A stretch of 57,867 nucleotides of DNA from an uncultured Nitrospirota bacterium (GCA_945786985.1 CALZGC010000103.1:1-57867); one strand, 5' to 3'. Counted from the stretch's first letter, positions 8,899 through 17,916 are shown. Numbers and translations are program-made. The notes: generated by a model from the sequence alone, not told the origin.

Positions 8899-9146
8899 GA
8901 TTTTGCTTTATCCCGGTAAGCCTGCAGACATTCCTTGCTGCAGAAATAGTGCGTCTCACCTCGAATCGTTTTGCGCAGTGCCCGGGTCTGGGGGATGAAG
9001 GTTTCGCAGTTGGGGTCCTGCACCATGGACTCAATCTGCTTCTCTGGATGGTTTCGGCCACCGAGCTTCGGCCGCGATGGGAAGAAAGTCTTCCAGAGCA
9101 GGTAGAACAGCACTCCCCAGAGAATGGCGATGACAAGGCGCCCCAC
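8895..9146 (-). CDS. Small membrane-anchored Cys protein (PP0621/TRASH-like)
   Basis: This 83-residue protein has one N-terminal membrane helix (residues 4-18, VIAILWGVLFYLLW) and a short cytoplasmic or periplasmic tail with three cysteines (PNCETFIP and FCSKECLQAYRDK). The pattern resembles small PP0621-type proteins and TRASH-like metal-binding modules. It follows the flippase-like gene by 8 bases and is probably its operon partner. Function unknown. Confidence 0.7.
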   Translation of the reverse strand: MGRLVIAILWGVLFYLLWKTFFPSRPKLGGRNHPEKQIESMVQDPNCETFIPQTRALRKTIRGETHYFCSKECLQAYRDKAKS

Positions 9147-9154
9147 GGCAACTC

Positions 9155-10189
9155 CTATCTGAACCCGGTCCCATCCGCGGCCTCTTCGGCTTCGACTTCC
9201 AGAACGTCCAGCGTGAGATGCTCCCGCCAGAGTAGGAAAAGCCCATAGAGGATGATTGGCACAATCAACAGAAAATGGGAGAGAATGGCAAAACTGAGCC
9301 CCGCCTCCTCAGGGATTTGAAAGGCTGCAAGGCCGGCCACCACGGCGGCGTGGTAGGTGCCCACGAAGCCCGGTGAGGCGGGAATGGCCACGGCCACGGC
9401 CTGAACGACCAGCAGATAGTAGGGGACGTAGCCCGGCAGGTCGATCCCGAAGGCTTTCAGCATGAGCCCGTTACCCAGTCCGTAAAGCCCCCACATGAGG
9501 GCAGAGTAGAAGAGGATCTGTACCAGATGCGCCCCGGGACGCACTGCGCCTAGGCCCGAAACAAAGGCGTCAAGGAGCGCGAGAATCTTCTCGCTCCACT
9601 TCTGCGGAAAGGCCTGCAAACACCATCGGACGGCGTCGAGGGTTCGCTCGGTCTTCATTCTCAGCAGCGTGAGAAAGCCCAGAATGCCGACAAAGGTGAG
9701 GCAGAGAACAACGCCCGCCGCCTGCAGGGCGGTGGCATACACGGCATCGAGTGCGCTGTCCGGGCCGGAAATCATGATGAGCACGCCCACCAGGATGACC
9801 AGAACAGTGAATATATCGAAGAGCCGCTCCACCACGATGGTGCCGAAGGCGCCGCTCTTGGAGACGGGCTCTTTCTGCCCGATGAGGTAGGCCCGGATCA
9901 GTTCACCCATCCGTGCAGGAAGCACGTAGTTGGCCATGAAACCGATCATGGTGGCCGAGAAGAGGTTGCGCATCGCTGCGCGATGCAGCGGCGCCATGAT
10001 GAAGCGCCATCGGTAGGCCCGAACGAACATGCCCAGCAGCACGAGGGCGAGCATGGGGACACAGTAAAGATAATTGGCCCGGCGGAAGGCCTCTGCCAGT
10101 TTGGTGAAATCGGTTCTGACCAGCAGGAGTGCGATCAGGGCGCTGCTGAGGACGAGCCCCGTCCAGAGGCTCCTACGGTATTTTTTCAT
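9155..10189 (-). CDS. Lysylphosphatidylglycerol synthase TM-region / UPF0104 flippase-like protein
   Basis: The 344-residue protein is almost entirely hydrophobic, with about eight predicted membrane helices. It carries family landmarks: FVRAYRWRFIM, the MIGFMANYVLPARMGELIRAY segment, a VVERLFDIFTVL helix, and PASPGFVGTYHA near the end. Relatives include the flippase half of MprF and glycolipid flippases. It lacks the soluble synthetase domain of MprF, so it is a membrane transporter-like protein, not a lysyl transferase. It overlaps the ribF end by 17 bases. Confidence 0.85.
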   Translation of the reverse strand: MKKYRRSLWTGLVLSSALIALLLVRTDFTKLAEAFRRANYLYCVPMLALVLLGMFVRAYRWRFIMAPLHRAAMRNLFSATMIGFMANYVLPARMGELIRAYLIGQKEPVSKSGAFGTIVVERLFDIFTVLVILVGVLIMISGPDSALDAVYATALQAAGVVLCLTFVGILGFLTLLRMKTERTLDAVRWCLQAFPQKWSEKILALLDAFVSGLGAVRPGAHLVQILFYSALMWGLYGLGNGLMLKAFGIDLPGYVPYYLLVVQAVAVAIPASPGFVGTYHAAVVAGLAAFQIPEEAGLSFAILSHFLLIVPIILYGLFLLWREHLTLDVLEVEAEEAADGTGFR

Positions 10190-11132
10190 GGGGCGTCTCG
10201 CTGCGCCCCTGTTCCCGGAGGACGCGCTTGGCCTTTTCGACGTCCTTGTGGATCTGCCGGATCAGGGACTCCTTGCTGTCATAGGTGAGTTCATCGCGCA
10301 GGCGTTTCAGATAGAGAACTCGGACAAACTGGCCGTAAATGTCGGCGTCAAAATCGAAGATGTGTACTTCGATGGTCATCTTCCCCTCCCCGAAGGTTGG
10401 GTGGGTGCCGATACTGGCCACCCCGTCGAGCCGACGCCCGCCCGTCTCCACCTGCACCGCGTACACACCTCGTTTCGGAAAGGTCTGATTGTGGACGAGG
10501 AGATTGGCTGTCGGGAATCCGAGGGATTTGCCGCGATGGTCTCCGGGCACGACGGTCCCCTCGCTCGCATAGAAGCGGCCCAGCATCTCGGCCATCTTCT
10601 CGACTTCGCCTTCACGGACGAGCTCGCGCAGGCGAGTGGTACTGACGACCTCGCCTTTGAGTGCGTGGGCGGGGACCACCGTCACGGTGAACCCGTAAGT
10701 TTCCCCCAAACTCTGGAGGGCGTCGGTGGTTCCCTGCTTGCCTCGTCCGAAGGCAAAATCATATCCTACGAAGATCTCTTTGACGCCCACCTGGTCTACC
10801 AGAATCTGTTTGACGAAATCCGCCGGCGGGGTGGCGGCAAACTCCCGCGTAAAATCCGCACAGATCACCACGTCAATTCCGAAGGATTCGAAGAGTTCCA
10901 TCTTCCGCCGGAAGGTGTTGAGCAGAGGCGGGCAGGTCGACGGCGAAAGGACCATGAGGGGATGAGGCTCGAAGGTGAAGATGACGGCGGTCCCCGACTT
11001 TTCCCGCGCCCGCTCGATCACTCGGCCGTAGATCTTCTGGTGTCCGAGATGCACGCCGTCGTAGTTGCCTAGGGTCAGCACCGGATAGGGATAACGCCGC
11101 CTGATCGTTTCGGGATTCCGGACAATTTCCAT
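10173..11132 (-). CDS. ribF: Bifunctional riboflavin kinase / FAD synthetase
   Basis: The 319-residue protein has an N-terminal FAD synthetase domain with LTLGNYDGVHLGHQK (nucleotidyl-transferase HxGH motif), FEPHP, VGYDFAFGRGKQG and STTRLRE. The C-terminal flavokinase domain shows GDHRGKSLGFPTANL, GVYAV and the HIFDFDADIYGQ segment. It makes FMN from riboflavin and then FAD. The ATG at 11132 has an AAGGTG ribosome-binding site five bases upstream; a GTG at 11138 is possible. It lies 79 bases after the Rrf2 regulator gene. Confidence 0.95.
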   Translation of the reverse strand: MEIVRNPETIRRRYPYPVLTLGNYDGVHLGHQKIYGRVIERAREKSGTAVIFTFEPHPLMVLSPSTCPPLLNTFRRKMELFESFGIDVVICADFTREFAATPPADFVKQILVDQVGVKEIFVGYDFAFGRGKQGTTDALQSLGETYGFTVTVVPAHALKGEVVSTTRLRELVREGEVEKMAEMLGRFYASEGTVVPGDHRGKSLGFPTANLLVHNQTFPKRGVYAVQVETGGRRLDGVASIGTHPTFGEGKMTIEVHIFDFDADIYGQFVRVLYLKRLRDELTYDSKESLIRQIHKDVEKAKRVLREQGRSETPHEKIP

Positions 11133-11211
11133 GGGCACCTTTTCATTCGGAAGGGGGCGCTGCCGGTCCGCCGGGGGCCGGGTGGGAGCGGCTGCACCGC
11201 GACGGGGGTGT

Positions 11212-11631
11212 CTATCGCTTCTTCTCTCTCACCCGTTCCGACAGATAAGCGAAATCGGTCTGTTCCAGAACGGTCACGACATTGGTTTGAATCTGGTCCC
11301 AGACCTCGTGGAGGGCGCAGCAGTTCTGATGTTCGCAGATATCCTCACCTTCAAGACAACGGTTCAGGAGAATGGGGCCTTCCAGGGCTTCGATGACTTC
11401 CTTCATTCGAATCTCCTCCGGCGGTTTCGCCAGAGAGAAGCCGCCCTTCTTGCCGCGATGAGATCGAATGATGCCGGATTTCGCCAGGATCTGGAATATC
11501 CTAGCAAGGAATCCTTCTGGAATGCTCATTTCTTCTGCGATTTCGCTGACGACGCAAAGAGTATTCCGGGGCTGCATGGACAGGTACAAAATGCCGCGCA
11601 GGGCGTAATCGGCAGCCCGCGTCAGTTCCAT
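11212..11631 (-). CDS. Rrf2-family transcriptional regulator with Fe-S type cysteines
   Basis: The 139-residue protein has the Rrf2 winged helix (MELTRAADYALRGILYLS, then RSHRGKKGGFSLAKP wing). Cysteines C92, C99 and C104/C105 with H108 occupy nearly the same places as C92, C98, C104 and H107 of E. coli IscR, so it probably binds an Fe-S cluster and senses redox state, NO or cluster supply. No isc genes are nearby, so its target is open. GGGAGGAG lies before the ATG. Confidence 0.88.
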   Translation of the reverse strand: MELTRAADYALRGILYLSMQPRNTLCVVSEIAEEMSIPEGFLARIFQILAKSGIIRSHRGKKGGFSLAKPPEEIRMKEVIEALEGPILLNRCLEGEDICEHQNCCALHEVWDQIQTNVVTVLEQTDFAYLSERVREKKR

Positions 11632-11684
11632 GGGCTCCTCCCGCGTAAATAGGACAAAGGAGATAAATTTTATTTTGTTTTGGA

Positions 11685-11713
11685 AGTTAGCCCGATCGGG
11701 ACGGTCCTGTCAA
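11685..11713 (-). promoter_or_regulatory. Possible promoter of the Rrf2 regulator
   Basis: On the minus strand TTGACA (11713-11708) is followed after 17 bases by CTAACT, a poor -10. The spacer contains the palindrome CCCGATCGGG, a possible operator. Weak evidence. Confidence 0.3.
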
Positions 11714-11773
11714 GGGAAAAGGGGGGACGGGGGCGTGCTCTTTCGCACCCGACCAAAGGGAAGGCCGGCCGGC

Positions 11774-12451
11774 TTATTCTTCAAGGAAATCCTCACTGGC
11801 TTCATTGAGATCGATGATTTTCTCACCGAGGAGATAATCCTTGGTCCTGTACTTTGTAATATTGCCGATTTTTCGGATGATATCGGTCATCTTCCCGATC
11901 GATTCGTAGATAATTTCCATCTCACGGCTCGGGGGTATCTGCTGTTTCTCCAGAGATTCCTCCAGGAGCTTGGCCTGGCAGTTGATCACGGTCAGGGGCT
12001 GGTTCAGCTCGTGCGCCGCGGCACCGGCCAGCTGCATGACCGCGATCTTCTTCTCCTGTTCCACCAGCCTGTCCTGCACCCTCTTCAGGCGCAGCGCTGC
12101 CTTCACCCGGGCCAGCAGTTCTACGATGACGAAAGGCTTCTTGACGTAGTCCACGGCCCCTGCTTCCAGGCCCTGCTGCAGGTTCTCGGGTTCATGCTTG
12201 GCGGTCAGCATGATGACCGGGATTCCCTTGGTCTGCTCCTCTCCCGTCAGCGCCCGGCAGGTCTCGATGCCATCCATGCCGGGCATGACCACGTCCATGA
12301 GAATCAGGTCCGGTGCCAGCTCCCGAGCGATGCGGATCCCCTCCTCGCCAGTGCACGCCGTCAACACCTCATAGGTGTTGTATTCCAGAACGGTTTTCAG
12401 CACTTCCACATTGTCTGTGGAGTCGTCTACGACAAGAATACGGGCCGGCAT
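11774..12451 (-). CDS. Receiver-DHp protein: response regulator joined to a histidine-kinase dimerisation domain, no ATPase
   Basis: Residues 1-120 form a receiver domain with D53 (LILMDVVMPGMDG), T83 and K104/K105 in DYVKKPF. Residues about 135-200 form a HisKA domain with an H-box, GAAAHELNQPLTVI, and phosphorylatable H147. The protein stops at residue 225, exactly where the ATP-binding domain should start (IDLNEA); no N, G1 or G2 boxes are seen here or in other frames downstream. It may act as a phosphotransfer hub or a scaffold dimerising with a partner kinase. A promoter lies upstream at 12489-12518. Confidence 0.85.
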   Translation of the reverse strand: MPARILVVDDSTDNVEVLKTVLEYNTYEVLTACTGEEGIRIARELAPDLILMDVVMPGMDGIETCRALTGEEQTKGIPVIMLTAKHEPENLQQGLEAGAVDYVKKPFVIVELLARVKAALRLKRVQDRLVEQEKKIAVMQLAGAAAHELNQPLTVINCQAKLLEESLEKQQIPPSREMEIIYESIGKMTDIIRKIGNITKYRTKDYLLGEKIIDLNEASEDFLEE

Positions 12452-12488
12452 GGAATTCCTCTTGCGGGGATACGCCCCCTGTCCGTCT

Positions 12489-12518
12489 TTAATATCTCGA
12501 CTCCGGTCGCTCTGTCAA
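12489..12518 (-). promoter_or_regulatory. Sigma-70-type promoter of the receiver-DHp gene
   Basis: On the minus strand TTGACA (12518-12513) and TATTAA (12494-12489) are separated by 18 bases. The start codon lies 37 bases farther on. Confidence 0.55.
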
Positions 12519-12538
12519 CCGGATTCGGAGGGTTTCAC

Positions 12539-13666
12539 TCACTTGCGAACCAGGTCATAGGACTTGTTGCCGAGACCCAGTTCGCAGGCCGCATCGATAT
12601 GTTTCTGACCGTTGGCTTCGTGGAGCAGCAACATAACGTCTTCACCGCGTGTGATGCCCTTGTCTTCGGCCGCCGAGCCCGGCAGCGGTGGGCTTTCCCG
12701 CAGCAGGTCCAGGGACGCCTGATCGACGGCGACGATGTCGTCGGACACCAGAATGCCCAGGTCCTGAATCACCGGGACATCGGCCATCGGCATGCAGTCG
12801 CATTCGGGCTGGATTTCGAGTAGAAAATTGATGTACAGAATCCGCCCCTTCTTGAAGGTGGAGAGAACGGCCCCGGCCGACTCGGCCAGTCCCTGGTGAA
12901 ACCGGTCATCGTTCATCGGCATGTGGAGGGCCTCCTCGGGACAGACCCGGACACAGCGGCCGCAGCGCCAGCATCTTTTCTGGTTGTAATGGAACCGTTC
13001 ATTTTCAAAGGAGCAGACTTCCAGCGGGCAGACCTCGACACACTGGTCGCACCGGGTGCAAAGCGCCTCTTTCCATGAGATCTCGCCCTCCGTATGGTGG
13101 GCATGCATCCCCCCGCGGCCGTGCTTCCAGTCGTTGCTTCTGCTCGAGCCCGACAGTCCCCCCATGGCCAGGTTCTTGATGGCCCCGCCGATGCCGGCAT
13201 TGACATGTCCCTTGAAGTGGGAGAGGACAATCATGCTCGGCACGTCGTAGATAGCCGATGCCACGAGGACTTCCCCCTGCTCTTTGCCTGCCGGCACCAG
13301 AACATTGTCGTTCCCGAAAATCCCGTCGGCCATCACCAGGGGGGCGCCGCAGGAGAGGTGGTTGAGTCCGTTTTCATTGGCCACCTTCAGGTAGTCCAGG
13401 CCGCGAATGCGAACCGTGTCGGTGACGAAGGGTTTGCCCCCGGCCCGGATGACCCCGTCCACGACCTTTCGGATGAAGAGGGGGCGGACCACGCGATGGG
13501 CTCCTTCCGATCCAAAGTGAGTTTTCACGGCCACCGGTGCTTTCTTCTTCATGCAGCGCGACAGGGGCAGCTCTTTCAGGAGCGTTTCCAGGCGCCCCGC
13601 CAGGCTCTCCTTGTAGGACCACTTGGTGGCTCTGGCCGAAAGCCAGACAACTTGACTCTGTTCCAT
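12539..13666 (-). CDS. DUF362 domain protein with 2[4Fe-4S] ferredoxin
   Basis: The 375-residue protein starts with a DUF362 domain (residues about 35-190; KTHFGSEGAHRVVRP, HFKGHVNAGIGGAIKNLAMG) and continues with two CX2CX2CX3C motifs, CTRCDQCVEVC and CWRCGRCVRVC, each expected to hold a [4Fe-4S] cluster. Such proteins are common in anaerobes and probably move electrons, but no reaction is established. The ATG at 13666 was chosen because upstream residues are Arg/Ser/Pro-rich and non-coding in style. It lies 79 bases after rsmI. Confidence 0.9.
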   Translation of the reverse strand: MEQSQVVWLSARATKWSYKESLAGRLETLLKELPLSRCMKKKAPVAVKTHFGSEGAHRVVRPLFIRKVVDGVIRAGGKPFVTDTVRIRGLDYLKVANENGLNHLSCGAPLVMADGIFGNDNVLVPAGKEQGEVLVASAIYDVPSMIVLSHFKGHVNAGIGGAIKNLAMGGLSGSSRSNDWKHGRGGMHAHHTEGEISWKEALCTRCDQCVEVCPLEVCSFENERFHYNQKRCWRCGRCVRVCPEEALHMPMNDDRFHQGLAESAGAVLSTFKKGRILYINFLLEIQPECDCMPMADVPVIQDLGILVSDDIVAVDQASLDLLRESPPLPGSAAEDKGITRGEDVMLLLHEANGQKHIDAACELGLGNKSYDLVRK

Positions 13667-13745
13667 GGGCAGACTCCTATCCGCCGGCTCCTCGGCAGGT
13701 CCGCACCGGCCGCCGCTGTCAGGCCGGGCGGACGCGCGCGAAGGG

Positions 13746-14579
13746 CTATTTGCCGAGGCTTGCCCGGTAGACCTGGTTCTTCGGGATTCCGTAGGTCTCG
13801 GCCACGATCCGGACGGCATCTCTCCGGGTCACCTTCTGCTCCCGGATCACTCGGGCAATCTCTTCCGCAAGGTTCAGGTTCTCTCCCGCAGGGTTGTCCA
13901 AAGAGGCACCCGCCACCACCAGCGTGAATTCCCCGCGGACCCTGGGTTTGGACTGTAGATGGGTGACGGCGGCCTCGAGGGTGCCCCGAAAGATCTCTTC
14001 GTGCAGCTTGGTCATCTCCCGGACCACGGCAATGCGCCGGTTGCCGAAGGCCGCTGCCATCGCCTCCAGGGCGTCGAGAACGCGGTGCGGCGCCTCATGG
14101 ATGATGATCGTTTCGGAACGGGCGCTGAGGGCCTCCAGCCTTTCACTCCGGGCGCCCTTGCGGGTCGGCAGATACCCGGCAAAGTAGAAACGATCCGTGG
14201 GCAGCCCGGAGACCGAAAGCGCCGCGGTGACAACCGAAGGGCCCGGGACGGCCAGGACCGCGATCCCCTCGGACAGGGCGTCCGCCACGAGGCGGTACCC
14301 GGGATCGGAAATGCCCGGTGTCCCAGCGTCCGAGATGAGGGCGACATCCATGCCCTCCATGAGCCGGCCGAGGATCCGTTTTCGTTTTCGTTCGCTCGTG
14401 TAGTCGTGGTAGCTCGTCGCCGGCGTGGAGATCTGATAATGGTTCAACAGCCGCCGGGAACGACGGGTGTCTTCGGCGGCAACGAGCCCCACCGACTTGA
14501 GCACGCGAATCGCCCGCAGGGTGATGTCTTCCAGATTTCCAATGGGCGTGGCCACGATATAGAGTTTGCCTGTCTCCAT
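13746..14579 (-). CDS. rsmI: 16S rRNA (cytidine1402-2'-O)-methyltransferase
   Basis: The 277-residue protein shows the tetrapyrrole-methylase-fold landmarks of RsmI: LYIVATPIGNLEDITLRA at the start, AAEDTRRSRRLL, ALISDAGTPGISDPGYRLV and PGPSVVTAALSVSGL. It methylates the ribose of C1402 in the ribosomal decoding centre with S-adenosylmethionine. The length is normal for the family. It lies 15 bases downstream of the DUF445 gene and is probably co-transcribed with it. Confidence 0.95.
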   Translation of the reverse strand: METGKLYIVATPIGNLEDITLRAIRVLKSVGLVAAEDTRRSRRLLNHYQISTPATSYHDYTSERKRKRILGRLMEGMDVALISDAGTPGISDPGYRLVADALSEGIAVLAVPGPSVVTAALSVSGLPTDRFYFAGYLPTRKGARSERLEALSARSETIIIHEAPHRVLDALEAMAAAFGNRRIAVVREMTKLHEEIFRGTLEAAVTHLQSKPRVRGEFTLVVAGASLDNPAGENLNLAEEIARVIREQKVTRRDAVRIVAETYGIPKNQVYRASLGK

Positions 14580-14594
14580 CCCGAAGCAATTCTT

Positions 14595-15203
14595 TCAGAA
14601 GAGCAGGAGCCAAGCCATCTGCACGAGACCGATGCAGAATCCGAGGACCGCTCCGACCGTTTCGATATAGGTGAGTTCCTTGGCAATGAGGGCCATCAGA
14701 ACGGCCTCGAGCTTTTCCATGTCGAAGCTGTCCACCCGCTCCGACACCACTTTCTTCAGCTGAATGGAGCCCTGGAATTTCTCCACCAGGCCTCCCTTGT
14801 GCTCATGAACCTTGGCGATGACGGCCCGGGAGACGATCCGTTTGACCTGCCGTACGACCTCCTGGCCGATTAACCCCACGATGGGGGTGTTGAGGATCCG
14901 ATGGATGCGGCTGTCCCGAAGCCGGGCTTCGACGGTCTGTGCCACCGCCCGTTCCACCTCTTCTTCCCACTCCACCTCATCGATGAACCGGCCGATGTCC
15001 TCGGCGGTCAGCAGATCCCGTTCCACCGTGCGCGCAATGCTCTGGGCGAACTCTTTTCTACGCTTGGGAAGGAGGCCCTGCAGCCTCCAAAAAAGAACAC
15101 GCACCGGCCGGTGGGGCCTGAAGAGCATCTTGATGGCAATGTAATTGGTGATCCATCCGATAACCGCACCGACGACCGGGAGCATCAGGTACCGCCAGTC
15201 CAA
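14595..15203 (-). CDS. DUF445 family membrane protein
   Basis: The 202-residue protein has the DUF445 N-terminal helix with GAVIGWITNYIAIKMLFRP, then a charged helical region (FAQSIARTVERDLLTAEDI) and a C-terminal hydrophobic helix (VGAVLGFCIGLVQMAWLLLF). A TTG start at 15203 is preferred because an AGGAGA ribosome-binding site lies six bases before it; an ATG at 15185 would cut into the first helix. Function of the family is unknown. Confidence 0.85.
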   Translation of the reverse strand: MDWRYLMLPVVGAVIGWITNYIAIKMLFRPHRPVRVLFWRLQGLLPKRRKEFAQSIARTVERDLLTAEDIGRFIDEVEWEEEVERAVAQTVEARLRDSRIHRILNTPIVGLIGQEVVRQVKRIVSRAVIAKVHEHKGGLVEKFQGSIQLKKVVSERVDSFDMEKLEAVLMALIAKELTYIETVGAVLGFCIGLVQMAWLLLF

Positions 15204-15399
15204 TGGTCTCTCCTGTTTTGATTCGGCCCAACCGAGAGAGGCGCCCATTCGCAAATTCGGCGGCCTTCCCGCGCCGGCGAGTGTCCGCATCAAGGTGCGT
15301 GCCTGAGGCGTCCCTCCCGTGCGACATCACACGAAGCGGCGCGCACGGGAAACCGCGTCGCCATCTTCTCGATAGCTCACCCCGCTGACGAACGGGGCC

Positions 15400-15429
15400 A
15401 CTATAGCAACAAACCTTGCGAGGGCGCAA
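15400..15429 (-). promoter_or_regulatory. Possible promoter of the DUF445-rsmI pair
   Basis: On the minus strand TTGCGC (15429-15424) and TATAGT (15405-15400) are 18 bases apart. The 196-base leader contains a small CCCGCT...AGCGGGG-like hairpin near 15380. No gene is visible in the rest of 15204-15501. Confidence 0.4.
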
Positions 15430-15501
15430 TCCCTATCCGTTTGGCACAGGGCTGGCGCCTCCCCGTCCGTCCGAGACTTCGAAACTGCCGGTGCCGGTGC
15501 G

Positions 15502-16509
15502 TCAAGTCCCCGGGCCCGGGGGAAGATGCCCTGTGCCATCGGGCGGCGGGAGAAGCGCCCACAGCGGGCCGCCAATGGTGACCCGTCCCTCCCGGGGCAG
15601 CGCGCCGGAACCTGGTTCGCCGTCCCACTCGTAGGGGACCCCCTTGGGTGCGTGCCAGGCGAGACGATCCGTCTGGGTGCTCTTGAGGCCCGCGGCCATC
15701 GAACGGAGAGGTCCGGCCCGTGCGAGGAGAATTCGCACGATGTCCAACAGGCTGCGGATCCAGGTGACTTCAAAGAGTCCGTCATCCATGCGCGCCGCGG
15801 GATCCAGCACAAAACCGCCGGCGTAGGTCCGCGTGTTGCTGATGACCACCGCCCGGAGTCGCTCGGAGGCGGTGGGCGGGCCACCGTCCCTTTCGGCCGG
15901 TATTTGAACCGTAAGCCCCACGGGCATCCGATAGAAAAGACGGCGCACCAGATGCAGGCCGTAGAGTGCGAACTTGAGGCCCGTGGAGCGGCGAACCGCC
16001 GTGAACCAGGGGGTGCCGGCTGAGCGCACATAGTCGGAGAGTACCTGCCCGTCAAGTCCGAGTCCGAAGTAGTTGCAGCAGCATCCCACCCCGGACACGT
16101 CCAGCACATCCACAGTCCGGGGCCAGCCCGACAGCACGACGGCGAGTGCGCGCTGAAGCGACACGAGGGATCGGGACATTCGGGGGTCGTAGAGTCCGAG
16201 ACTTCGGGCCAGGTCGTTTCCGGTCCCGAGGGGAATGAGCCCGAAGCGGGCCGATCCGCCGGCCTGCACAATGCCGCGGACCACCTGTGAGGCTGTTCCG
16301 TCCCCGCCGACGGCGACGAGCGTGCCGTAGTCGGTGCAGGCCGCCTGCGCCTGTTCTGTCAGGTTGTGCGGGTCGGTGAACATCAGATCACAGCGTGCGC
16401 GCGCTTCGGGCAAGGCCTCTGAAAGGAGCGTCTCCAGGCGGATTTTGGTGGAGGCTCCCGTCCCGCTTCCCGCTGCCGGGTTGACGAGAAAAAGAATTTC
16501 ATCGTTCAT
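15502..16509 (-). CDS. YegS/DgkB-like lipid kinase (diacylglycerol kinase family)
   Basis: The 335-residue protein has the ATP-cone motifs of diacylglycerol and sphingosine kinases: FLVNPAAGSGTG, VAVGGDGTASQVVRGI and LIPLGTGNDLARSLG, followed by a C-terminal beta domain with the GLGLDGQV and NTRTYAGGF segments. It would phosphorylate a membrane lipid on its head group. The ATG at 16509 overlaps the stop of the upstream DUF4126 gene by four bases (ATGA), so translation is probably coupled. Confidence 0.9.
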   Translation of the reverse strand: MNDEILFLVNPAAGSGTGASTKIRLETLLSEALPEARARCDLMFTDPHNLTEQAQAACTDYGTLVAVGGDGTASQVVRGIVQAGGSARFGLIPLGTGNDLARSLGLYDPRMSRSLVSLQRALAVVLSGWPRTVDVLDVSGVGCCCNYFGLGLDGQVLSDYVRSAGTPWFTAVRRSTGLKFALYGLHLVRRLFYRMPVGLTVQIPAERDGGPPTASERLRAVVISNTRTYAGGFVLDPAARMDDGLFEVTWIRSLLDIVRILLARAGPLRSMAAGLKSTQTDRLAWHAPKGVPYEWDGEPGSGALPREGRVTIGGPLWALLPPPDGTGHLPPGPGT

Positions 16510-17567
16510 GGAGACGGCCCCCTCGCTCCGATGACGAGCGAATCGCGCGGCTGCAGGACGCATCCTCCCTGCGGTGGTGTCAGTCGGGCCCGGAGCATCC
16601 GGGCAATCTGTTCGCCCCGGTTCCCCCGGCTCTTCCATAGAAGGAGACTCGCCGTTCGGTCATGGTATCTGAGGAGCAACCGGTCGAGGAGCCTGCGCTT
16701 TTCAAAGGCGACCGATGAGAGGCCGGTCAGGAGAATCTCCGAGCGGACCACCCGGAAACGCCGCCGGGTCACGAAGAAAAGGTGCCGCCCCGACAGGTAG
16801 ACCAGTCCGACATAATAGCGCCCCGGTGCCAGCCCTTCTCCGGAGACCGCCCGCACACAGAAGGTGTCATCCGTGTCGCTGAGATTGTCAGGGAGATGGG
16901 GCTTCAACGCCTCCGGGATTTTGTCAAAGAGAGTTTCCTCCGGCGCCGGGCCGCCTTTCGAAAAAACAGAGCGGACAAGCGCCGCCAGCGCCAGAAACTC
17001 GACGCGAAGCAGGCGGATCAGCGGAGGCAGGAGCAGCGCCGCAAGGGTTATGAAAAGAACGGTCCAGCCCAACATCACCACGGGGTGTTTCACGGCCAGC
17101 CATGTGCCGGCAACCACCATGGCATCCTCAGTCAGGCTGACGCCGGTATTGCTGAACGGCTCGGGGCTCTGATTGACGACGAGCCGGAGACCGGCCTTGG
17201 TTGCATGGGAGGTCAGGGCTACCCCGCCGCAGAGCAGAAAAACAGCCAGCTGGATTGCGGGATCGACGGTTCCCAGCGCCGAAGCGCCGAGGATTGCCGC
17301 CCCCAGCGGGCGAATTAGCGAGTGGCAGGCGTCCCAGAGGGTGTCGACCCACGGGATCTTGTCGGCGAAGAACTCCAAACAATAGGCCACTGCCGCCGCC
17401 GTGATCACCGCAGGGTGGGCCAGTATTTCCAGGTCGGCAAGATTCGGCGGCAGCGCGAGCAGCTCCATCCGGATCCCGAGACCGACGGTGAGAACCGTGG
17501 CGTAGAGGTTCAATCCGGACACGAAGGCAAGGCCCATGACTGAGCCGAGCAGCGAGAGAGCGTTCAT
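16506..17567 (-). CDS. DUF4126 membrane protein with C-terminal soluble extension
   Basis: Residues 1-200 match DUF4126: several membrane helices, with SGLNLYATVLTVGLG, the FFADKIPWVDTLWDACHSLIRPLG landmark region and a VSLTEDAMVVAGTW segment. Residues about 205-353 form a soluble, arginine-rich extension (RHLFFVTRRRFRVVRSE, KRRLLDRLLLRYHD) that looks like a PH-like beta domain; I do not recognise this part. Coupled to the lipid kinase downstream by a 4-base overlap, which suggests a membrane-lipid role. Confidence 0.8.
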   Translation of the reverse strand: MNALSLLGSVMGLAFVSGLNLYATVLTVGLGIRMELLALPPNLADLEILAHPAVITAAAVAYCLEFFADKIPWVDTLWDACHSLIRPLGAAILGASALGTVDPAIQLAVFLLCGGVALTSHATKAGLRLVVNQSPEPFSNTGVSLTEDAMVVAGTWLAVKHPVVMLGWTVLFITLAALLLPPLIRLLRVEFLALAALVRSVFSKGGPAPEETLFDKIPEALKPHLPDNLSDTDDTFCVRAVSGEGLAPGRYYVGLVYLSGRHLFFVTRRRFRVVRSEILLTGLSSVAFEKRRLLDRLLLRYHDRTASLLLWKSRGNRGEQIARMLRARLTPPQGGCVLQPRDSLVIGARGPSP

Positions 17568-17788
17568 TTGGATCCTCTAAAATCGCCTTAGCCGTTTCGG
17601 ATGGTGCACAGCCGCTTGATTCGTCTCATTTGACGGATTGTGACGGCATGCTATTCGATTCCCCTAAAATACCGGAAACACCGGTCCGCAGCAACTGCTT
17701 CTGGCCGGCAGGACCGCTGAGCGGGCATTGTACCGCGACCGCGGCGTTTCCGCAGCGAACGGGTCCGCGTGCAGGAGAGGGGTGCTGT

Positions 17789-17817
17789 TTGACAGGGCCC
17801 GTCGGCTCTGCTACATT
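17789..17817 (+). promoter_or_regulatory. Sigma-70-type promoter of the thiamine operon
   Basis: TTGACA at 17789-17794 and TACATT at 17812-17817 are 17 bases apart. Transcription would start about 17824, immediately before the TPP riboswitch, which supports the call. Confidence 0.75.
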
Positions 17818-17826
17818 ACAACCGCC

Positions 17827-17916
17827 AACCGTGGGGGAGTCGTATGCACTGAGAGTCCCGTTGCGACGGGAGACCCCTTGAACCTGATCTGGTTGATACC
17901 AGCGGAGGGAACGGTT
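17827..17916 (+). promoter_or_regulatory. TPP riboswitch (THI element)
   Basis: The outer P1 helix is AACCGT (17827-17832) with ACGGTT (17911-17916). Inside are the conserved CTGAGA sequence near 17849, the ACCCCTTGAACCTGATCTGG segment and GATACCAGCGGAGGGAAC, which are the thiamine-pyrophosphate-binding bases. It would lower expression of the thi genes when TPP is plentiful. I do not see a clear terminator in the 110 bases before the first start codon, so the expression platform is undefined. Confidence 0.95.
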
